Assembly: GCF_004337985.1 (NCBI RefSeq)
Contig: NC_043744.1
Span: 3,322,408-3,386,407 of the forward strand
Length of the DNA stretch: 64,000 bases
Source of the DNA: Pyricularia pennisetigena
Taxonomy: Eukaryota > Ascomycota > Sordariomycetes > Magnaporthales > Pyriculariaceae
Reading direction: 5' to 3'
Shown here: in pieces, positions 47,139 to 58,051 of the stretch
Layout of the letters: the number at the start of each line of letters is the position of its first letter
How positions within the stretch are numbered: the first letter of the stretch is position 1
Made by a program: the position numbers and the translations under genes
Notes under the pieces: generated by a model
The model's input: only the letters and a program-made list of their open reading frames with translations
The model's database searches: none
Told to the model about the DNA's origin: nothing

Positions 47139-47983
47139 GCGGTAATTATGTTTTGGCGTGGGCAATGTATCAGACGCTCGTGACAGGTTTAGTCAAGAAC
47201 CTGGTGTTGGTGCCCACTGAATTTGGCTGTGCTAGGTCGCCGGATTCAGCGGCAGTCACTCTGCGTGAACTTCCGTAAAGGCTCCGGCCCTGCGTTTGTT
47301 ACGAGCTCTCCGCAGTGGAGCGAAGGCTATTACTCGTCACCGTTCTTCCTACCGTCTGCTGCACGTCCAGCTCAACTGTTTATTTACGCCAAGGGGTGTG
47401 CTCACTGCCTAACGTAATGGGTATGTTGGCCGGTTGCTCCAATGGGGTTCCGACGATTTATGGTATTTTCAAATGTTTAGGCCTTCCCGCCATAGAAGTT
47501 CGAGGAAAAAGGGCCCGTTGCGGTGCGTCATAGCCCTCTTGGATCCGGATAACAGTTAAGGATATCATTGTTTTCATGGAACATCAGGCTGTAGCTATGG
47601 GTCTTGGCTTGCGTGGGGGCATCATGTTGGTGCTCTAATCTGTGGCCTGGTTGGTAGTGCAAATGAACAAGAATATGGGTTACACAGTGCAAAGCGTGGT
47701 GCTTTTCTGTGCACATGCACATATCTGTAAGAACACTACTCTAGAATATTCGGTCAAGCGGGAAGGGGGCGACACTGGCTAAATCGTTTGAAAATAAACC
47801 CTAGTCTAAAAAGGAATGTGAAATGGAGGACTTGCTCGTCGAGTCCTCATTCCTTTCCCGCAACTACTTAAAAGTCTATCCATAATACTTTTCCAACACC
47901 AGAAAGACTCTATATCCGCTCCCAACCACCTTCCAACTCGGGGTTTGAAGGTTTACGATATTCAAAGCTGAAGGTATGAATGG

Positions 47984-48001
<18 letters not shown>
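47139..48001. other. Intergenic, no supported gene
   Basis: About 860 bases. Short frames only. It ends in a T/A homopolymer pair. Confidence 0.55.

Positions 48002-48019
<18 letters not shown>
47984..48019. repeat. T20-A16 homopolymer pair
   Basis: Twenty T (47984-48003) directly followed by sixteen A (48004-48019), a self-complementary tract. It abuts the end of the mitochondrial-carrier remnant. It may be a real insertion scar or an assembly join between two homopolymers. Confidence 0.85.
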
Positions 48020-48229
48020 GTCCGGACGTATTTCTATAAACCTGCAAAAAAGTGCCTTAAGCCCCTTATAAAGCACCAGGTGGAGGGCCGTCTCCAACGT
48101 ATCCAAATAACTGGCGGTCAGGCCTCGATATAAACCCCGGAAGCCCTCCTGCCGAACCATTGAACCTTTCGGCACGTGCCACAATTGGTGGTCAGTCGAG
48201 CAATGAAGGAGGCACTTGTAAGTTGACAT
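48002..48229 (-). pseudogene. Mitochondrial carrier family remnant (Rim2-like C-terminal part)
   Basis: The minus-strand frame contains VRQEGFRGLYRGLTASYL followed by ETALHLVLYKGLKALF. This is the 'EG-x2-GLYRGL-x-ASYL' segment plus the last transmembrane helix of SLC25-type carriers, closest in feel to the pyrimidine-nucleotide carrier Rim2. The preceding TYKCLLHC resembles the 'YK-x-x-x-D/HC' start of the matrix helix. No in-frame upstream PxDxxKTR repeats were found in 48,230-48,430, and the frame ends in the homopolymer tract, so only about one third-repeat survives. Interpreted as a gene fragment or processed-type relic. Identity is from pattern recognition only. Confidence 0.5.
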
Positions 48230-49046
48230 GCAGCTATACCTGAGCTAGGGACTTTTTTTCTGATCCAAATCTGCACAACTAGGGAACCTTTGGCGCCATC
48301 GGCCGCAGGGCCAAGGGCGTGATGAAGACATATTAGTTGTTGTGTTCAAATAACGGCCTAACCGAGTGTTGTCGAGTGGAGATGTCAACGTTTCAACAAC
48401 TGCTGCGCGTATATATCTGAGCTGCACCGTAGGTGATCAGCTCCTTCATTCTTCACGTCTGATATTCACTAATCAATGTAACGGTCAGGCCCAAACGGGA
48501 GTTTTTCCAGAAAGTAGTCCAACAAATGGCCAAAAATATAACATGAGGTCTCCGAGCTTCGTTGGTAAATTCTTGGAGAATTTTGGAAACGCCTGATATG
48601 ATATTGGAACCAGTCAACTCCCCCTTTGGTACAACATTCGCGACAACAGGCGTCAACGTACGGTTAAATAAGAAAACAACAGTTCCAGCAATTCGAAAGC
48701 TTTCCGCTAAGATTTCAGGTAATTCAGACTACCATCGTTGGAATTCGCGCGGAATCGGACGTAGATATAAAACCATGTCCGTGCGTAAGAAACTTCAGCT
48801 TATCAAGGCAATGTTCATCCGCAAGCACATGGACATGAATACAAGTACCAAATTCCGAACTCTCCTGTGGAACGATTGGTTAACTGAAAATCTCATTCTG
48901 GCCTTCCGTCTGGGTGTTTCGGGAAACGGCGTAATCTTGGTGGTAAAAAAGTAAACCATCAACTGGGCGGCTCGAGCTCGAGCATCATCTTCTTGAAAAT
49001 CAACCCTATTTTTCTCTGCTTTCCAATACCTCCCTCCAACTCCCCC
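48230..49046. other. Intergenic between carrier remnant and zinc-motif gene
   Basis: About 800 bases. A plus-strand frame (48562-48954, 130 codons) has a basic composition but no domain, signal or codon support. Nothing else is seen. Confidence 0.5.
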
Positions 49047-50180
49047 TCACGGCCATTGATGAACTCCTCCGCAGTGGACTCGCAATCCACCGCCATCGAG
49101 AGAACCCGGAGGATACCCGACAATTAACGGATTGAAAACAAGCAAGCCACCGGGCACACGCGCGATGGCCTCGGTGGGCGATAGGATCACCGGATCCTGG
49201 AGTTCATGCACCGGAAACGGCGTTTGTCCGCCACCTAGGCCGACATTTCCGGGAGGCCGAGGGTTCGCCTGGACCGGAATCTCCATTTCACCGATACCAG
49301 AGCCGGAATTCCGGCTCGCCTGGATCTCCCGTAGCAGACCTTGGAACGGGTTATTGCTGCCGCCTGCTTCCGGTCCCAGAAGCGCCACATGATGCGCCGG
49401 AAAAATGGTGCTGCCCCTCAATTTACCCGGGCCGTGAACGTCCCCAAGCAGACCACCGAGCGGGCTGCTGGTCGTCACAGGAAGCTGGAAGCTGCGGCCG
49501 ACGCCAGGCATCGGGGTCCGAGACCTGCCAGGACGGTTGCCGAGGCCAAAGTGGTCACGATTGCCATGCGGACTGGAGGATGGGCGAGTGCGGGGACGGT
49601 CAGGGATTTCGTTGGCAGCGGCACCGGGAGCGATGCTGCGATCGATCAAAACTGGGTTGTTCTGACCAGGCCTCTGGCTGCGGAACCTCCGTATTGCTTC
49701 CTGCAATGCCAAGGGCAGTCTTGGGCCGCTGGCCGAGAATGGAGGAGACCCTGTGCTTCCGGCCGCGGGGCTTCTTGCGCCCCGCCTGAGCGGATCACGA
49801 AAGCCATCGGCAGTCTGAAAATACCGACTCGTTCGACCTCCAACCCGAGGACCATCTCCATGCCGAGCATCGTCGCCAGCGGAGCGGTGTTGGTTTCGTC
49901 TTCTGCTCTCGCAGACGCGCCTGGCGAGGCCGTCGCGGTCACGGAAGAATAGCATGGCGTCGCTGGCGTTGGCGTTGTTGTCAAACGCGCCTCTGCACCC
50001 GGGACAGCGCTCGAGGCTCGGCAGGATGATTGGAGAGGCCTCGTCGGTCCAGCGGATGTTGCGGTTGCAGCCGGCCACGTCGCCGTTACGGCGGGCTGGG
50101 CATATTTCCTCAAGCTCGGGCTCGTCCTCTCGGTGGTGGCCGCAGGGCCAGGTCTCCCATCGGCGGGACAGCAGACACAN
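49047..50180 (-). CDS. 377-aa protein with N-terminal M-C-x8-W-x-C-G-H zinc-type motif and disordered body
   Basis: Minus-strand frame. The start codon is partly masked: bases read N-T-G at 50180-50178, and ATG there gives MCLLSRRWETWPCGH. Cysteine and histidine positions Cys2, Cys13, His15, Cys27, Cys38, Cys59 and Cys62 (CPGC) match the layout of the 58-aa protein at 46529, including Trp11 and Cys27. The rest, about 300 residues, is Pro/Gly/Ser/Arg-rich low-complexity sequence without a known domain. The N-terminal module probably binds zinc. No signal peptide. The reading frame is uninterrupted and GC-rich, which supports a real gene. The function is unknown; nuclear or nucleic-acid roles are possible for such proteins but unproven. 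Confidence 0.65.
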   Translation of the reverse strand, partial: XCLLSRRWETWPCGHHREDEPELEEICPARRNGDVAGCNRNIRWTDEASPIILPSLERCPGCRGAFDNNANASDAMLFFRDRDGLARRVCESRRRNQHRSAGDDARHGDGPRVGGRTSRYFQTADGFRDPLRRGARSPAAGSTGSPPFSASGPRLPLALQEAIRRFRSQRPGQNNPVLIDRSIAPGAAANEIPDRPRTRPSSSPHGNRDHFGLGNRPGRSRTPMPGVGRSFQLPVTTSSPLGGLLGDVHGPGKLRGSTIFPAHHVALLGPEAGGSNNPFQGLLREIQASRNSGSGIGEMEIPVQANPRPPGNVGLGGGQTPFPVHELQDPVILSPTEAIARVPGGLLVFNPLIVGYPPGSLDGGGLRVHCGGVHQWP

Positions 50181-50181
50181 N
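50180..50181. other. Two undetermined bases at a start codon
   Basis: Two N; one of them is the first base of the proposed start codon of the minus-strand gene ending at 49047. Confidence 0.97.
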
Positions 50182-51313
50182 TTTTTACACTTTTAGTTGG
50201 ATTTGGTTGGGTTGACGGAATCTGGCCATGTATGAATTTGAGAGGTGTTGGTGTAGCTTGTGGACACCGCTACCAATCCTCCTGGAGTCTAAAAATAATA
50301 TATAATATCTAGGGACTGTGATTTGGGGCTAGTAGGTGACTGTATTCTCAGGTTTGGAATTTTGCCGCAGCGGTGATGTGCCATTGCTGTGTGCGCAAAG
50401 ATTTGGTGTTGTTGGAGTTTGGCATGAGATGAGCCCGTGATTCTGGATAAGATCAAGCAAACATGATTTCAACCGTCCGGCATGCAACAAAAAGACTTTC
50501 GATCCTTTAAAGTTGTTTGAGTGTCACAACCAAGAAGTGAAAGTCTAGTGATTGTCGCAGTACTGTTTGTTTTATCAAGAACTAAACAACCAGCAAGATT
50601 TCAGGAGCAGCATGCTGGGTTTGGGTGGATGTGTAGTAGAAGAGAGACTGTTCGTGGCTGCAAGATATATGTGATGAAATATTTCTGATAAAAGTGGTAC
50701 CTGAGCGTGGTGCTCTTGAAATTCGTCGGCAAATTTCAAGTTCTGAGAGCCCCTAGTGACAAACGCGATGACCAACACTAGCGGTCATTTCTCTGCTGGG
50801 CTCACCATACATGTTGTTGCTGTACCGAGATATTTTCAAAGTTTCCATCCAGTCCAAACACCAAGACAAACTTCTCAAAGTCCGCCAAGCGACTGCCAAC
50901 AATAATGAAATCATTCCTGGCGGGTCAACAATACCAGTTTTCTGGGTCATGTGTGGTCGCTTTTGTTAAATGTCTCACACGAGTTCGGCAAACATCTTTG
51001 TCTGGAATGCTAGGAATCATGCACCACGGGGCCAGAACTCTGATATTCCGCTTTCCACTGAAATGATCCCATTCGGTACATGTCGATGCAACAAAGAAAA
51101 CCCGAAATTGTCACTTGCAAGCAGAATGTCGCTTTCGGGCAGCAACAATGACAGCCTTAATGACTAAAATTCGGCACCTGCGCTGTCCGCCTCTAGAATA
51201 TGGAGATATTTTATATCACAGTCCAACCAAGACAATCAACTGTCACAACTGGTGTGGAAGAGCATCCGAGTCTTTTTTTTTTTTTTTTTATTGACAATAA
51301 TCAATCGCTAAAA
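50182..51313. other. Divergent promoter region
   Basis: About 1.1 kb between the 377-aa gene (minus) and the GH16 gene (plus). A minus-strand stretch around 50,800-50,920 reads like a protein fragment (IIVGSRLADFEKF) but has no start or partner exon. A T17 tract at 51272-51288 precedes the GH16 ATG. Confidence 0.5.
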
Positions 51314-52095
51314 ATGACAAATTTTGCCAAGATGGTCATCCGTCTACTGGCGTTTGTCACGGGTTTTGCCGCCGTCAGCAAGGCTATCGCCGGCACTGGT
51401 TGCAACCCGACGACGAGTAAGTCCCTCTGCACTGAAGAAAGTCTCAAGGCAAAATATCCCAGACGGCTGACCAAAGCCACCAGCAAAAAACTGCCCGCCT
51501 ATGCCCGGGCTGAACACGGGTTACTACGAGATAGACTTTAGCAACGACGCCAAGGACGCTTCCAAGTATTGGACCACGTCGGCGGGGGCCCAGGTCACGC
51601 GCGACAGCCGCGGGATGGCGCTGCAGTACCTCAAGCGGTTCGACGCGCCGCAGCTCGTCAGCACCTGGTACATGTGGTACGGGCGGGTCGACGTGCAGCT
51701 GCAGGTGGCCAAGGGCCAGGGCGTGGTGACGTCCATCGTGCTCATGTCGGACACGCTGGACGAGATCGACTGGGAGTGGTCCGGCAACAACTTTGGGTAC
51801 GGGCCGAGCAAGGGCCGCGTGCAGACAAACTACTTTGGCAAGGGCGTCACGGGCACCTACGACCGCGGCACCACCGTCGACGTCGAGAACCCGCAGGCCA
51901 CCGCGTACACGTACACTCTTGTCTGGAGGCCCGACTCGATCGAGTGGCGCATCGACGGCAGGATGGTGCGGACGTTTTACGCCAAGGACGCAGAGACCAA
52001 GCCTGGCAGCAGCCATCAGTTCCCGCAGACGCCGGCAAAGTTGCAAATCGGGATTTGGGCTGGGGGAGATCCCTCCAACCCTGCTGGTAAAGGCA

Positions 52096-52134
<39 letters not shown>

Positions 52135-53849
52135 GGAGTCACAAGTTTTTCAACTGTCTCGCTACCTCATGGAATATTAAGCTTACACATCCACCACTAC
52201 TCATAGGTGTTATCGAGTGGGCAGGCGGCGTGACCGACGCAAACGGGGGCCCCTACGTGGCTTACATCAACAAGATTACCGTCCAGAACCAGTATGCAGC
52301 CGCGGCTTACAACTGGACAGATCAGTCTGGTAGCCATGGCAGCGTCAGGCAGTTGAGCCAGGACCCGGGCAACCTGGTTCCTGTGAGTCCGGCTCTGTTG
52401 CCGCTGCGCTCCGAGCTGCCCGTGACTCAGATCGGTCGCTGCGGACGAGAGCTCAACACCATCTGCAAGGGCAGCGTCTTTGGCGACTGCTGCTCGCAGT
52501 ACAACACCTGCGGCAGCACTGCCGAGTATTGTGGCAGTGGCTGCCAAGGAGCATATGGCAAGTGCGCCAAGCCAAACATCTTTGCCAACGAGAAGCTCGA
52601 ATTCGAGCCCGAGCCGACGACGAGTGTCAAGAGAATCACTTCTACCAGCAGCAGTACAACTTTGAGCACCAGCACTAGCCAGTCGACAAAAGCCTCGACG
52701 AGCACTTTGACTGCTCCGCTGCGAACGGATCTCCCACCAACTGCCAACGGGCACTGCGGCCCCAAGGTCAACACCATCTGCAAGGGCAGCGTATTCGGGG
52801 ACTGCTGCTCCGAGCACAACTACTGCGGAAACGGCCCTGACTACTGCGGTGCCGGTTGCCAGTCGGCCTTTGGACGCTGTGGAGATGCTCCCGTTGAGCC
52901 CAAGGCTGCAACGACTTTTTCCAGCAGCCAGTCTCCCAAAGTGGCGACCAGTCCTGTCGGCTCGCCCAGCGTCTCCGCAAGCACCAGCGCCTCCACAAGC
53001 ACCACCATGACAAAGCCACCGACGTCCAGCACCGCTGCCGCAATCAGTAGCACTCCTGTGGCGAACGCCAAGCTGGCTGTGAGCCAGGACGGAAGCTGCG
53101 GTGGCAAGGACGCCAAGTTCACCTGCACAGGTGGGGTTTTCGGCGAGTGCTGCTCGCAATACAATTTTTGGTAAGTTTTTTTTTTTTTTTTTTGTCTTCT
53201 GTATGATGTTCTGCCGGTTGGCATCCCTTTTTCTGCTACTGATCTCGAGACGATGGAATGTGTGCAATGCGCTAACATACTCCTCAGTGGAAATTCCATA
53301 GACCACTGTAGCACGGGCTGCCAGGTTGGATTTGGACGCTGCGACGGTTCCCCGGTGGCGTCGGCTGCCAGTTCGCAAAGGCCAGACGACCCGGCTGCCA
53401 TTTTACCGACAAGCTCGCCAACATCTCGGTCATCCTCCACCACCACTACCAAGACGGCCACCGCAGCAACCATCGGTTACACCTGCGATGACGACTTTTG
53501 GTGGGAGAACAACTACTGCTACAAGTACATGGGGGCCAACGGGCAGATGAAGAAGATGACCTCGGCCTTCTGCAACTCGTGGAGCGGCAAGATGAGCGAC
53601 GTGCCCAACTGGCTCAACAAGGACTGCGGAGGCGACATTGAGCGCATCCGCGGCGCCTGCTGCGGCCGCTACGTAGCACCGCCGGACGCCACGTCTTCGA
53701 AGCTCGCCAGGCGCCGAGACGATGCGGCCGCGGTAGGCGGCAGCAAGGGACCCAGCCCCTGGGCGAGCGTGGTCGAGTACCTGACGCGCAAGCAGGCCAA
53801 GGCGGCAGATCAGGAGGCGGACAGGCGGGCCGAAAAAGCTGCGACTTGA
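51314..53849 (+). CDS. Crh-type GH16 transglycosylase with three CBM18 chitin-binding modules
   Basis: Exons 51314-51416, 51484-52086, 52207-53170 and 53288-53849 give 743 aa. Signal peptide (residues about 7-26) is followed by the Crh start CNPTTTKNCP. The GH16 active site is DEIDWEW (Glu128, Asp130, Glu132). Three CBM18/ChtBD1 modules follow at about 313-355, 418-460 and 532-575, each with the eight-cysteine pattern and CC pair. They are joined by Ser/Thr-rich linkers. Then comes a separate six-cysteine domain (about 621-684) and a Lys/Ala/Glu-rich tail. Crh enzymes link chitin to beta-glucan in the cell wall; usual yeast forms have at most one CBM18 and a GPI signal, which is not seen here. 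Introns 2 and 3 carry T36 and T18 tracts after their donors. The third CBM18 is split by intron 3. Confidence 0.92.
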
Positions 53850-53851
53850 TG

Positions 53852-53888
<37 letters not shown>

Positions 53889-55866
53889 GCAGAGGACGAA
53901 GCAAGGGCGGGGCAGAGGAGGAGGGCGGTTGTCGACAAGGGGCTACTCGCGGGGTCGGAGGGAAAAGATGGTGGCGGCCACCGGCCAGGGACGTGAGGGA
54001 GAGGAATTGGTTGGCCGGGATGTCATGGGAGTGACCTTTTTACCAGGAACCCCTTGCTCTGTAGGTTACGTCCCTCCCGTACATGAAGGAGTTTTAGGGA
54101 TGTGGGCGGACTTGAACCTGACTACGGACGGATGTTCCCGGTTGGGCAGAATTTGGGATGGAGAATTTAAACAATTTAAACGTACGATCAAACGCCACCG
54201 GTTTGCTTGTTTGCCGTCGCATCCAGGTTCTGACTCGGACACTGTTCTCTTCTCTCTTGGCCTGCGTTGCTGTCGCTCACATATTGTATAGTACGAGCCG
54301 TTAGTTTAGTTGGCCGAACTACGGCTGGTCTGAGGAAAGCCTATTTATTCAATGGTGGCATGGGTTGTGCTGCGGTTCGTCTTTGCCATACCATATGCCG
54401 AATTTGTATTTGAGGGTTGCTGCCATGTTTTTGCTCGTCTAGTATGATTCTGTGTGTTTTCTTGTTTTCTCTCTGCTGATTACAGCCTCTGGGCTTTTTT
54501 TAAACCCAATTTCATAAGCTCAAATCCTAGGCCAGACCTAGATTCTTTTGGGTATAGTGTTTGGTTTCTCGGTAGTTTAATAGAGCTGTGAAAAAAAAAA
54601 GAAAAAAAAAAGAAAAAGTACCGTCTCGTTGCGGTAATTGACAAGCGGCGAATTGTTACTACAAGCTCAGCCCAAAACTTCCTTCAGATATGGCGTGTTT
54701 ATAAATCCATCCCAGCTCCAGTAGATGAGACCATCTCCCGGATTGGTAAACACGTCCCGGGGGCAGCAAGTAAAAGCGACGGAACAAAAAAAAAACACAA
54801 AAGCTTATTTGACTCGATCAGGCTCTTGTTCTATCTTGTTCCATCTGAACCTGCTTGCAACCACGAGGAGGAGTTCCCTGTCAATGCCTTGCTAGTGAAG
54901 GCTCAAAGGTTATCGCCATTCGGTAAAGACTGACTATCTCACCCTGAAACTTGCGGTAGACCCTGTTGCTGAGGCAGACTGTCAGGGCCCTGAGTAGTGG
55001 GAGGCATTACAGTTATGTGTATCCTATTGGTGTCTGCCCTGGGAAGCCAACCGAGAACCAAGGTTTCATAATGTTCTGATCACGACCATCCCAATAATAC
55101 GGCCTACCTGCCAATACCCTATTTGGGCGTCATTGTTTTGTTCTATCTATCGCATTGAGTATTGAGTTTAATCTTGCCGTCACCATTTCCTACCCACTCC
55201 CGAGACCGGCTCGATTCTTGTCCGTTCATCACCACATAGCCCCATTCTTGCAAGGTTCCCCGCTGACAACAGTAAGTAGCGGCTGTTCCCAATCCGTTTT
55301 TTTTTTTTTTTTTCTAGATGTGTTTACCAATTACGCCTTATCCATATAGTTGAAATATTCCAGTCCTAAAGTGAGGCTTGGGATGAAGGAATAAGCCGTC
55401 AAAACAAAAGAACCGTCAGTCCGGGGAGGGGGATGGCCAACATGCGACCGATCCGTACACGAAGCCGGCGTCGATCCAATGCCGATGCCTTTACCCCTGA
55501 CTTGACGTCTATCGAATATTCGGAAGCTTCCCATTAACAGTAGTCATGACCAAGATAGCTATTTGATGCCTGCACCTGGCAAATCGTGGAGAGGTCCGCT
55601 CGCATTGACTAGTCTGCACCAGCAGTGAAACAATTATTAACACCCAATGCCATGCTCCCCATGTCCGCATCGGAGAGATCCCGAGTGCTGGATACCTTGT
55701 GATATCCACTATAACAATCACGTCGCCGTCGCGCCCTACGTCGGCTGTTTACTTGGCTCAACTGATCGCTGCCCTTCCCCCACCCATTGCTCGGACCAAG
55801 GATTACAGGTGCGCCTTGGTCAAGACATCGCAGTCGGTTCACCAGAAAGTTCGCTGGGCGACAAAC
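53850..55866. other. Intergenic with A and T homopolymers
   Basis: About 2 kb. A34 tract right after the GH16 stop (53852-53885) and T19 near 55295-55313. The right half is the promoter of the second receptor. No supported gene. Confidence 0.6.
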
Positions 55867-57628
55867 ATGGCGGAACCAGAGGAGCCTTTGAACTTGGATC
55901 CCGCATTTCTGGCGGAGAACCGCTCTGGCGTTCTTCAAGGAATCGCCATCTCCTTTGCCATCATCACAACGGTCATGCTCGCGCTTCGCTTCTTTTCCAA
56001 GTTCCGCTTCCAGGCGCCGGGCGTCGAACCGTTCGATATCTTTCTCGTCGCCGCCTACATCATCACCCTGGGAATGTGCGCGCTGGGTATAAGTTAGCTT
56101 TTTTTCTCCGCCCTTTCAAGGTTACATATCATAAGGAAGAAGAAGAAAAAAAAAGAGACCATAGAAAGCTGATCAGGACTCGTCGCGACGGCAGCAATGA
56201 CCATAGTCGGCGGCGTCGGGCAACACGTGGCGCTGTTCCAGCAACCAGGCGGCGACAAGACGAAGCTGCGCGGCTGGGCCCAGTGCATCCTGGCTTTCGA
56301 GATCATCTACTTCACGTCCGTCGCCCTGCCCAAGATCGCCATCATATTCATGTACGTCCGCGTCTTCAACTGGCGCGACACCAGGCGCCGCGTGGCCTGG
56401 GCCCTCATCGCCCTCAACGCCTCCCTGGCCATCTCCCTGATCGGCGCGGCCTGCTTCCAGTGCATCCCCTTGGCCTATTGGTGGGACCGCACCATCCCCG
56501 GCGGCAGGTGCTTCGACATCCAGGCCTTTTTCCACGCCCAGGCCATCCCGGGCTTCGTCCTGGACCTCTTCATCATGGCGCTGCCTCTCAAGTCCATCTG
56601 GGAGCTGAAGTTGCCACTGATCAAGAAGATCGCCTTGGCTTTGATCTTTCTGATAGCCAGTTTGTAAGTCCAACCCGTGAGCCTTATTTTTCTGTCTTTT
56701 TCTGTCTCTTTTTTCTTGCGCCGCTATTTTGTGGTTAACCAGATCCAAAAACCCCCGCACAGCGGCATCGTCGCGTCCGTCATACGCGCTCGCATCTTCT
56801 TCAGCACGTCCGCGTTTGAGGACCGCACCTGGGCCTCGGTCGAGTTGGTCGGTTGGTCCATCATAGAATCCGGCACCTACAGTAAGCGCCTTACTCGGCT
56901 CATTCTTTTTCGTCCTCCCTCTTTTTTTTCTCTTTTCATTCCTGGAAGGTCCACCTCGTCCTATGGCAAACGGCACTCTAACGCTTCATCCAAAAAAATC
57001 GCCTCCCCGCCCAGTCGTGACCGCCTGCCTGCCACACATGAAGCCCATCCTCTCGCACTACACGCCGCAGTCGGTCAAGGACTTTGCGCGCGGCTCCTTC
57101 GCCAAGGCCTCGTCCGCCCTGTCGGGCAACAAGTCCTTCAGCACCAGCACGAGCGGCAAGCGCTCGCGCCGGCCCGGCGAGGCGGATCTGCACAAGACCG
57201 GCGACGACATTGAGAACGTGCAGCCCGTGCGCCTCGCCAGCCTCGACGTGAGCCGCCCGCCGCGCCACGCCGGCGGCGGCAGCGATGACGACGACGACAG
57301 GAAGCCCTTCTGGGCCGCGGAGCCGCGCGGTCCCCACGAGTCCATATACAGCCTCGACCACTACAAGGGGTTCAACCGCCCACGTCAGATGCAGACGGCG
57401 CGGTCGGGAAAGGGGGACGAGTGGGCTGCTGATGGTATTGCTGCTGCTAATGCTGCTAATGCTGCTACTGCTGCTGCTGCTGCTTCGGAACAAAGGGGCA
57501 GGTCGGCGTCGGTGGCTGCGCCCAAGGGTGTCGTTGTGACGACTGAGGTGACGGTGACGACTGATTATGATGCTGACAGTTCCAAATCAGACGCGAGGCC
57601 GATTAACTCTTGGTCACCTCGGATATGA
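55867..57628 (+). CDS. PTH11-like integral membrane receptor (fungal rhodopsin-type 7-TM domain)
   Basis: Exons 55867-56086, 56195-56663, 56763-56881 and 57015-57628 join in frame to 473 aa; all introns are GT-AG. The N-terminus MAEPEEP is followed by the first helix near residues 20-40. Typical family features are VGGVGQH after helix 2, the FEIIYFTSVALPKIAI helix, a CFQCIPLAYWWD loop segment with GGRCFD, and SIIESGTYIVTACLP before the tail (the 'E-x-x-x-G/A-I-x-A-C-L-P' pattern of PTH11-related proteins). The cytosolic tail of about 190 residues is disordered, with an acidic stretch and an Ala/Asn/Thr run coded by GCT/AAT repeats. Likely a plasma-membrane sensor; the ligand is unknown. Lacks a CFEM domain. 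Confidence 0.9.
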
Positions 57629-58051
57629 GCTGTTTGTCTTTAATAGTTTTAGCTAAAAGTTCAGTCATGATAATGATATTCATCCTCTAAAAATCGTGCC
57701 TAAAATCTCACGAGGTTGGTCCAAAATTGGCCGCTCCTGTAGACGCAGTGTTCCTTGGGGAGCTCATGTCATTGGTGTGGAAGGAATTGACATTTCTGCA
57801 CGCAGGAAAAGAGATTTAACCGGCTGATGCTCAACAAGGTCGTAAATTTCTGTAAACAAACCCCCTGACATGGCTGAAGATTGGTCGTGACAAGACAACT
57901 AAATACAATTAAGTCGCTTTTATGGGTATCAAAGGAAATGTAGTCGTACACTGTTGCAGGCTTGATCTTCTTGAAAAGATACACCCTGAACCCAAAGAAC
58001 TGGCCTCGGTGGGGGAAGGTCATGAAAGCAGAAAACCCCCCCTCCCAAGAC
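57629..58051. other. Intergenic, convergent 3' ends
   Basis: About 420 bases between a plus and a minus gene. Nothing else is seen. Confidence 0.6.

Noticed and set aside
46856..47278. 140-codon plus-strand frame
   Set aside because: It runs straight through the tRNA gene and has no domain.
48562..48954. 130-codon plus-strand frame
   Set aside because: Basic, without domain or start context; could be real but evidence is too thin to call.
52197..53378. 393-codon minus-strand frame opposite the GH16 gene
   Set aside because: It runs through two exons and an intron of a well-supported gene; composition is that of a shadow.
56173..56976. 267-codon minus-strand frame opposite the second receptor
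   Set aside because: Antisense shadow with charged, repetitive composition.
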